Assembly: GCA_037349315.1 (NCBI GenBank)
Contig: JBAIAC010000007.1
Span: forward strand, 558,001 to 622,000
Length of the DNA: 64,000 nt
DNA from: Chelydra serpentina
Lineage: Eukaryota > Chordata > Testudines > Chelydridae
Reading direction: 5' to 3'
Part shown: positions 57,061 to 64,000 of the stretch, one piece after another
Layout of the letters: each line of letters begins with the position of its first letter
Position numbering within the stretch: the first letter of the stretch is position 1
The notes under the pieces: generated by a model
Databases searched by the model: none
What the model was told of the DNA's origin: nothing
The model's input: only the letters and a program-made list of their open reading frames with translations
Position numbers and translations under genes: made by a program

Positions 57061-57794
57061 CTGCTAGCCAGGTTGTTAAAACTCTCAGTGCTGTGGAGCG
57101 TTTGAATAACAGTACCTTATGCTAGCAGTGATTTGGCCTCATTGTGAATCTCAAGTACTTCCTGAGAGCTGGGTGGATCTTTAACAAGAAGGGAGAGACC
57201 CTCTCTCAGGTAAGGAAATTATATTTCATGAATAAGGTGTGAGAGTTGGCCACCCAGGGGGACATCTCAGTTTGCTTGCCAAGGTTCTTCACCATGTGCC
57301 ATTCCCACCTTGGCAGACTTGGGGGCTCCCTCCTTGGAATTAAGTTTCACAGTCTCCTTGTGGAATGATCCCATGTGTTGCTTGAAGCTCATGCTCTATG
57401 CAGGATTGTCTCAGTGTTGTCTTGCTACTGGGGCACAGGCTCCAATGTTGAAGCTGCCAGCACTGAGGTCGCTGGTGTTGAGAGAATCAAAGCTGATGGT
57501 GCCAGTTTTAACAGCGTCCCCTTATGTTGCCTCTTTCTCTTGGAGAGTGGTGGCTAATGCTGACTCTTTTGGTTCCACTTTGGTAGCTGTCATTTCCTCT
57601 GGGTCTGAGGTGACCCACATGGATCGCTCAAGCAGATGTAACTTGACTCATGAGTCCCTACAGTTACAGATTCTAGAGGAAAACAAGTGGCATGCCAAGC
57701 ACCTTGGGATATGGATCTCCCCCAGGGAGAACAGGCAAGAGCTGTGTCTGTCAGTAGGAAGGATGGGCAGGGTTTGAACCCTGATGGTTTAGAG

Positions 57795-57919
57795 CAGTGG
57801 TTTTCAACTCTTTTTCATTTGTGGACCACTAAAAAATGTCAAATGGGGGTGCAGACCCCTTTGGAAATCTTAGTCTGCAGACCCCCAGGGGTCTACGGAT
57901 CACCGATTGAAAACAACTG
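57795..57919. mobile_element. Small hAT-type MITE inside the DIRS-like copy
   Basis: The left end CAGTGGTTTTCAACTC and the right end GATTGAAAACAACTG are imperfect inverted repeats. I found no matching 8-bp duplication, so the ends may be eroded. Confidence 0.6.
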
Positions 57920-58799
57920 TCATGTTGGTGCAAAATACCTTGCCCCGCTACACGGGAGGTACACCAGGGTCTCCTCTCTATTTTTTTTATTGGAATGTCC
58001 AAATTAAAGGAAACAAGGGAGAAGAGTGGTGAAGACTTTCTCTTCACCACACTATCCAAAGAAAGGTTCCGTCTGAAGCCCTGCAGAAGTAGCTGGTTGG
58101 AAAGTGGCTGGGTTCTGTCTCACTGTCATGGGTGGTAAAAGGGAACTGAAGGAGGGCCGTGGTTGCTCTGCTCTTTCTGCCATTGAACAAGGCCCAGACA
58201 GACACTGCTATTCAAAATAATCCAGTCTCACGTGCAGGAGGCATATGAGCACCTACGACAGTGGGATCCACACACACATATTTGAAGACGTGTTTCTATA
58301 CTTACTGTCTGGTTACGACTGCTCTAGTTAAGGCTGCATTAGAACATTCTGCGTTCATATGCTCGTAATTTTCTGAAAAGTTCACCACTGAGGCATTTTC
58401 CCTCACGGTCTCTGCCCAAAAGTGATTTTTTTAAAAGTTTGGGCAAAATTCCTTCAACTGTTTTTCTGCTAAGGAAACAACCAACATAACTAACGGTTTA
58501 ACTTCACAATAAAACAAAGAAGAACTATATACAAGTGAATGAAAGTGCTCTCGTACCGAAACCACGATTATGGAGGAATGGGGATTTCAACTCTGACCAT
58601 GTGGCGGTAAGAGGGAACTGAAGAGATGCTGACCCGCACAAACTAATATAGTCTCGCCTGAGACATGGGGCTACGTACAACGGACATGTGGGTCAACAGA
58701 CACTGCCACGAAAATCGTCTGGCTCTGGCGCACATGAAAACCCACGTTTGGAATACATATAAGGACCACCACTTGAAGAAGAATCATAAAATGCAAGTG

Positions 58800-60019
58800 T
58801 AAAAAAAGCTGCCGGCACTTTTGGAGCCAGGCTACTGCAAAACTAATTGATATCTGAAAGCTGCATTCAGCATTACAATGGTCGTGGTTGTTTTGGAAAA
58901 AGTGGTTTTGATTTGACAAAGTTACGAGAATTTGCCGCTTGTGTACCGAGCATACACCGCAGAGTTTTACACCATCACATACATGCTCTGAAGGCATGTT
59001 TTATTTAATATCCACGAGACAGAAATGACTAATTTAAGTTCCACACTCATGCATGCATATTTCAGCCCTTTTTTGCTTTAGAATATTTGAGGTAGCTATC
59101 AACATGTACTGTAATTATCATTTTAAATTTGTTACATAGCCAAAAATCAAAAAACGGTTTTCACCAGGATACTAAAATGTCATTTGTCTAGAAACTTTCC
59201 ATCCCAAACCACCAACACATTAGACCCACAGAAAAAGATGAAACACTTTTTTAAATGGAAAAGATGGTTTCCTCCATATTCCCTTCATCTCAAAAATGCT
59301 ACCCCATTTTTGCACAAGATTTGCAGAAGAAAGTTGGCCTTTGAAAACAGACCAGCCCAAAACGTGATTTAACTTTATGAGCAAATTATAGGGCTTTTAT
59401 AATGAAAATACTTAAGAAAACTTTAAATATATCTGCTGCTGTATGATCTAGGTATTTTAGTTTTTAATCACTAAGCACCTCTTTTTCATATGTTTTACAC
59501 AAGAATGGAAGTATCATAAAATGTGTGAGATGTTCAGACAACAGGTCTAGCCTACCAAGTGACCTTGCTCTATATTACCTACCTACCACTAAATTCAACA
59601 CTCTCAAATACAGAACCTGCTGTTTTCCTAGATGTAAGTTTCATAATTACTGCTTCACTGTCTATTAAGAACTTTCAGTTAAATTAAATATATAAAAAAT
59701 CCAGGCTGTATTTCAGTGAAAGGGCTTTGCTTACTGCATAAATCATAAGAGGTCTTTATGGCATATTGGTAAGTGAAAGGAACAATCTCTGCTCTTCATA
59801 AGAACTGTTGTAACCTTTACTTGGACCAGTTGTTAGTTGCATGAGAGCAGCAGTGAGCTCTGATTTGACTTTTAACTAGATATATTCTGTTTAAAAGCAC
59901 AGAAGTGCAAAGGAAGTCAGCCTAAAATTATCCTGCTTAGGAAGATAATGGCAAAGACGACTAACCATAGGCTGAAATATTTAGTAAGTTTGAAATTTAT
60001 TCATTCATAAATGTATTCA
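58800..60019. other. No feature seen
   Basis: AT-rich intron sequence with no recognised repeat. I searched it for SOS2 exon 6 and found none. Confidence 0.4.
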
Positions 60020-60420
60020 CAGATTTTTAAGACCAGAAAGGACCATCATCTCCTACTCTGACTTCCTGGCTAACAAGGGCCATAGAATTTCACCCAGTTA
60101 CCACTGCATTGAGCACACTAACTTGCATTTGACTAAGGCATACAAAAAGGGCATTCAGTCTGGATTTGAAGACATCAACGGACGGAGAGTCCACTACTTC
60201 TCTTGGTAGTTTGTTCCAATGGTCAAACTCTCTCCCTGTTAAATGTGTGCCTTATTCCTAAATTGTATTTGTCTGGCTTTAACTTCCAGCCACCGCGGTT
60301 GCTACGGCATTCGCCAGTAGACTACAGAGCCCTCTACTGAGCAGTTTTTTCCCATTGAAGGTACTTACACACTGTAATCTAATCGCCTCTTAGTCTTCTT
60401 TGTGATGAACTAAACAGATT
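60020..60420 (-). mobile_element. Diverged CR1-like LINE 3' fragment
   Basis: Reverse CR1-like 3' wording: gaccagaaaggaccatcatc, then agtccactacttctcttggtag and ctctccctgttaaatgtgtg. Older than the other CR1 pieces. Confidence 0.65.
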
Positions 60421-60431
60421 GAGCTCTTTAA

Positions 60432-60826
60432 GGGCTTGTCAACATAGGGACACTCAGGAAAATTAATCGGAATCGATTTTCAAAGCGGATTAGTTAAAAC
60501 ACATTACATCTCTGCGTGGGCACACTCATTCAGAATTAAAGCAGCCGTAACTCATTGTAGGGCTTGTCTACACTTCAAATGCTACAGCGGCAGTGCTGCA
60601 GCAGCACTTCAGAGTAGACACTACCCACGCCGACAGGAGGGGTTCTCCAGTCTGTGTAGGTAATCAACACCACCCCCCTGCCCTTCCCAAGAGGTAGTAG
60701 CAAGGTCGATGGAAGAATTCTAGCACTATCTACACTGGGGCTTAGGTAGGTACCGCTACGTGTCGTGGATATTTCACACCCCTGAGGGACATAGATATAC
60801 CGATGTAAGGGGAAGTTACCTACCTG
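60432..60826. mobile_element. Two adjoining short inverted-repeat elements (TGTCTACAC family)
   Basis: Starts gggcttgtcaacatag at 60434 and agggcttgtctacactt at 60561. Between them a right end is not clear. The relative of the first one begins again, reversed, at 63919-64000 (gacaagccctaagagtgtcc). Confidence 0.5.
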
Positions 60827-62220
60827 GAACTGGAGGTTTTTGAGACGTGTGATCCCTATCTGTATTCCACTAAGGGTAATGCGCCACGCGCCTGGAGCTT
60901 TTCAAAGTAGTCGTAACCGCCAGTCCACACATGCGCCCTTGCATTGTCCTGTAGTTTCACCCAAGCGATAAAGGGAAGGGCTGGACTGACTGTCTCTTTA
61001 GTTCCTTCTCCACTGCAGACCTATCAAATCCACAGCAGAGGGGAAGAAGAGCGGGTTTGGAATACAGATAGGGACCACACATCTCGTAGACTTCCGGAAA
61101 GGCTTTGTCCTTTGTAGATAAAAGGCCAGGGCTCTACGAACATTGAGGAAGTGAAGCCACCATTCCTCATATGAGGTGTGCGGTTTGGGAAAGATGAGGG
61201 AAGGTGTATGGATTAATTGAGGTGAAAAAAAGAAACCATCTTTGGCACAAATTTGGGATGCAGCCACAGGGAGACCTTTGTCCTTATGAAATGCAGTGAA
61301 AGGGGGGTTTGCCATCATAGCCCTCAGTTCACCCACCCTCCTTGCAGAAGTAATAGCAACCAGGAAAGCTACTTTCTTACAGAGAAGAGAGAGCAGGAGG
61401 CCAGAGGCTCAAAGGGGGCGGGGGGAGGGCCTTAAGCACTGTGAGGACTAGGCTGAGGTCCCACTGAGGAGCAACCGTCTGGATAGGAGGGTATTTGCGT
61501 ACAAGACCCTTCCAGAATCTGGCAGTCAAAGGGTGAGTGAAGATGGAATGCCCCTCCACAGGAGGGTGGAAGGTACTAATGGCCACAACGTGCACTCTGA
61601 TGCAGCTGAGAGAAGGTAGTCTAATAGCACGGGAATGCTCACAGCCTTGGGGGCAAGCCCTCTGTGTTGGGCCCAGGCAGTGAAATGAGCTACTTGGCTT
61701 GGTATGATTGCCTTGTGGAGCCCTTTCTGCTATTGGAGAGGATGTCTCAGACCACCGGCGAGCATTCCTGCGCTAGTGGAGGTGTCCATCCAAAAACCAA
61801 GCTGTCAGGTGGAGCACCCTTGGGTTGGGGTGCGAGAGTAGACTTGGAAAGATTGGTAGTAAGAACAGAGGATGCTTCGATATGCGGAGAAGAAGAGGGA
61901 ACCAAAACTGGAGAGGCCAATACAGGGTGATCAGGATGACCATTGACTTCTCCCATCTGAGTTTGTGAAGAATGCGTGGCAGGAGTCACAATGAAGGGAA
62001 GGTGTAGCTAATCTGGTCTGACCAGTTAGTGATCAGGGTGTTCCCCCGTGAGTGGGCCCTGAGACCTCCTCTTGAGCAGTATTGGAGGCACTTAGTGTTG
62101 GTGCGAGATGCAAAGAAGTCCGAGATCAGGTTCGCCAGTGTTTGAAAATGTCCGTAACTACCGTGTCGTGCAATTCCCATTTGTGGTCAGTTGTGAAGTG
62201 CAGAGAGCTTCATCCATCAC
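60827..62220 (-). mobile_element. DIRS-like retrotransposon, copy 3
   Basis: The low end has inverted-repeat blocks (ctggaggtttttgagacgtg near 60830 against ccacacatctcgtagac near 61075). Then, reading minus, come recombinase pieces LNVRRALAFYLQRTKPFRKS (61175-61115) and FHPPVEGHSIFTHPLTARF (about 61565), and a linker with SLVFGW near 61800. gag and reverse transcriptase are absent. Same direction as SOS2. Confidence 0.65.
60998..61595 (-). pseudogene. DIRS-like tyrosine recombinase pieces
   Basis: The frame holding FHPPVEGHSIFTHP and LVRKYPPIQ continues, after frame changes, into LNVRRALAFYLQRT (61175-61130). These are the N-terminal and middle blocks of DIRS recombinases. The catalytic C-terminus is not readable. 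Confidence 0.6.
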
Positions 62221-62272
62221 ATTCTGGGTTCCCAGGAGCCCATCACAGGAGGATATGATGTGACATGCACTA

Positions 62273-63721
62273 CAGTAACTCCTCACTTAACGTTGTAGTT
62301 ATGTTCCTGAAAAACGCGACTTTAAGCGAAACGATGTTAAACGAATTCAATTTCCCCATAAAAATTAATGCTAGGTTTCAGTGTAGTAGCCGTGTTAGTC
62401 TGTGTCAGCAAAACGAAAATAAGAAAGAAAAACTTGTAGCACCTTAGAGACTAACAAATTTATTTCAGCATAAGCTTTCGTGGGTTAGTACCCACTTCAT
62501 CGGATGCATGGAATGAAACATACAGTAGACAGATATTTATACAGTCAGAGAAACATGATAAGGTCGAGGTGCATAGACCAACCTTAAGAGGCTAATTAGT
62601 TGAGAGGAACCATAACAGCAGGGGAAGAAAAACCTTTGAAGTGATAAACAAGATGGTCACACAGGTGTGAATGAGGATCGTTAACTTAAGGGAAATAGAT
62701 TCAATTAACATAATGGCCGAGCCATTCCAAGTCCTTATTTAATCCTGAGGTAATGCAACCTAGTTTGCATATCAATTCGAGTTCAACAGTTTCTCTTTGA
62801 AGTCTGTTTTTGGAGTTAATCTGTCGCAACACTGCTACCCTCAAGTCTGTCACTGAGTGATTAGGGAGGTTGAAGTGTTCTCCTACTGGTTTTTGAATGT
62901 TATGATTCCTGATGTCAGATTTATGTCCATTTATTCTTTTGCGTTGAGACTGTCCGGTTTGAATTAATGTAAATGTATTAATGTAAATTGAATTAATGTA
63001 AATGAAGGGGTTAGGTTCCAGGGAAATGTTTTTTACCAGACAAAAGACTATATTATATAGTCACTATATTATATATATGTATACACACACACACGAGTTT
63101 TAAACGAACAATTGAATACTGGTACACAGCGATGATGATAGTGAAGCTTGGTTGAGGTGGAGGGGTCAGAGGGTGGGATATTTCCCAGGGAATGCCTTAC
63201 TGCTAAATGAACTAAGCAGTCGGCTGAGCCCTCAAGGGTTAACTCTCGCACTCTACAAGCCAGCAGGAAAGGAGGGAGGGCAGACAGAGACACACACCTG
63301 TGTTTGTTTCAGAGCTAGAGATGCCCATTTCTCCTTTAAGTATCAAGAGTGGGGTCAGAAGTACACTGCCTTGTTAATTAGATCAGCAAGCCCGGCAGCT
63401 GCAGCTTCTGCCTAAGGCAGCAGCTCCCTCCCTCGTGTGTCCCCCCTGCTCTATGGAAGATGAGGTAAGCGAGATGCAGGAGCAGGGGGACATTAGTCCC
63501 CCTCTTCTTCTGCCTAGTTGCTGTGTGGGGGGAGGGGGAGTCTTGGGGAGCAGCACATGGCAGTGGGGGAAGGGAGGACAGCTGAACTGCTGCAATTGAT
63601 AGCCTGCAAACGACGTTAGAAGGGAGCATTTCACAACTTTAAATGAGCACGTTCCCTAATTGATCAGCAATGTAACAACGAAACAACGTTAACCGGGACG
63701 ACTTTAAGTGAGGAGTTACTG
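62273..63721. mobile_element. Tigger-like element interrupted by a Penelope-like insertion
   Basis: The left end CAGTAACTCCTCACTTAACG and the right end TTAAGTGAGGAGTTACTG are exact inverted repeats over 18 bp, with TA at 62271-62272 on the left. The body matches the 3' UTR copy at 7796-8475 (for example cagcgatgat, gcttggttgaggtggagg). Without the insert its length is close to that copy. Confidence 0.8.
62371..62961 (-). mobile_element. Penelope-like retroelement 3' fragment nested in a Tigger-like element
   Basis: The low end carries the tail also seen at 3870-3930 (accttagagactaacaaatt, gcataagctttcgtggg). The high end holds reverse coding text of the GIY-YIG C-terminal region (gaggttgaagtgttctccta). 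The target duplication AATTAATG flanks it at 62363-62370 and 62962-62969. Confidence 0.8.
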
Positions 63722-63918
63722 AATTTCCAGAGGTGTGCCGCTTCCGCACACAGCCTGCAAACTGTGTGCCCCCTTGTTTGATTATAGAAAATTGTTGTGG
63801 TGTTGTCCAACATGACAAGAATTGGTAACTGTTACGAACACATGACATGCCTTGCGTACCGCTTGGAGTTCCAGGATGTTGATGTGTATCCTGGCAGCAT
63901 CAATCTGCCCGGTAGTGA

Positions 63919-64000
63919 AGACAAGCCCTAAGAGTGTCCACACAGGTTTAATGCAGTTTTGCTAATCCACTTTAAAATCACACTGTAATTCAGATTAATT
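63919..64000. mobile_element. Start of a further short inverted-repeat element, cut by the window end
   Basis: The text gacaagccctaagagtgtccacac, then cagattaatt, mirrors 60434-60560 (cttgtcaacatagggacactc, attaatcggaatcg). Confidence 0.45.

Larger units (their letters stand above)
55205..58790 (-). mobile_element. DIRS-like retrotransposon, most complete copy (copy 2)
   Basis: On the minus strand the parts come in DIRS order: terminal-type repeats (58590-58790 and 58080-58280), a gag-like region (about 57780-57300), reverse transcriptase (about 57240-56600), RNase H and following region (about 56590-55713), and a truncated tyrosine recombinase (55545-55213). All have frameshifts or stops. 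It begins only about 350 bp upstream of exon 7 and runs in the same direction as SOS2. Confidence 0.65.
54858..64000. other. SOS2 intron 6 (partial), repeat-rich
   Basis: No exon was recognised. It holds DIRS-like copies 2 and 3, a small hAT MITE, a CR1 tail, two short inverted-repeat elements and a Tigger-like element with a nested Penelope-like insert. 58800-60019 shows nothing recognised. Confidence 0.5.

Noticed and set aside
54858..64000. SOS2 exons 1-6
   Set aside because: I looked for the conserved histone-fold and early DH text in both the gaps and the repeats and found none with splice sites.

Overview
The window is vertebrate nuclear DNA, most likely from a cryptodiran turtle. Three things point there. 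A multi-exon gene with GT-AG introns matches vertebrate SOS2. The introns carry a tRNA-derived SINE whose 3' tail is the same as the CR1 LINE tail. The surrounding repeats (CR1, Penelope-like, DIRS-like, hAT and Tigger-like elements plus short inverted-repeat elements) are the mixture usual in turtles. The species call is an inference from repeats.

The only host gene I can support is SOS2 on the minus strand, the Son of sevenless homolog 2 Ras/Rac guanine nucleotide exchange factor. Seventeen coding exons are present, from 54857 down to the stop codon at 8892. They correspond to exons 7-23 of the 23-exon vertebrate gene. All have GT-AG borders and matching phases, and together give 1,045 codons plus stop. 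They encode the rest of the DH domain, the PH domain, the REM domain, the CDC25 catalytic domain and the proline-rich GRB2-binding tail. Exons 1-6 (histone-fold region and start of DH) are not visible and should lie beyond 64000.

Layout: 1-6950 is 3' flanking DNA made largely of repeats (three hAT elements, a Penelope-like fragment, short inverted-repeat elements). About 6950-8891 is the probable SOS2 3' UTR, with a Tigger-like element inside it. 8892-54857 holds exons and repeat-filled introns. 54858-64000 is part of intron 6, with two DIRS-like copies, a CR1 tail and a Penelope-like element nested in a second Tigger-like copy.

The non-genic structure is old transposon biology: nested insertions with clean target-site duplications, inverted transposase fragments, fold-back sequences and GC-rich minisatellites inside hAT elements. 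I see no CRISPR array, operon, prokaryotic or viral gene cluster, and no clear new biological system. The most checkable oddities are an apparent one-codon loss in the SOS2 catalytic region (exon 14), a head-to-head inverted pair of hAT transposase fragments, and a DIRS-like set whose reverse transcriptase reads YLDN instead of YLDD.
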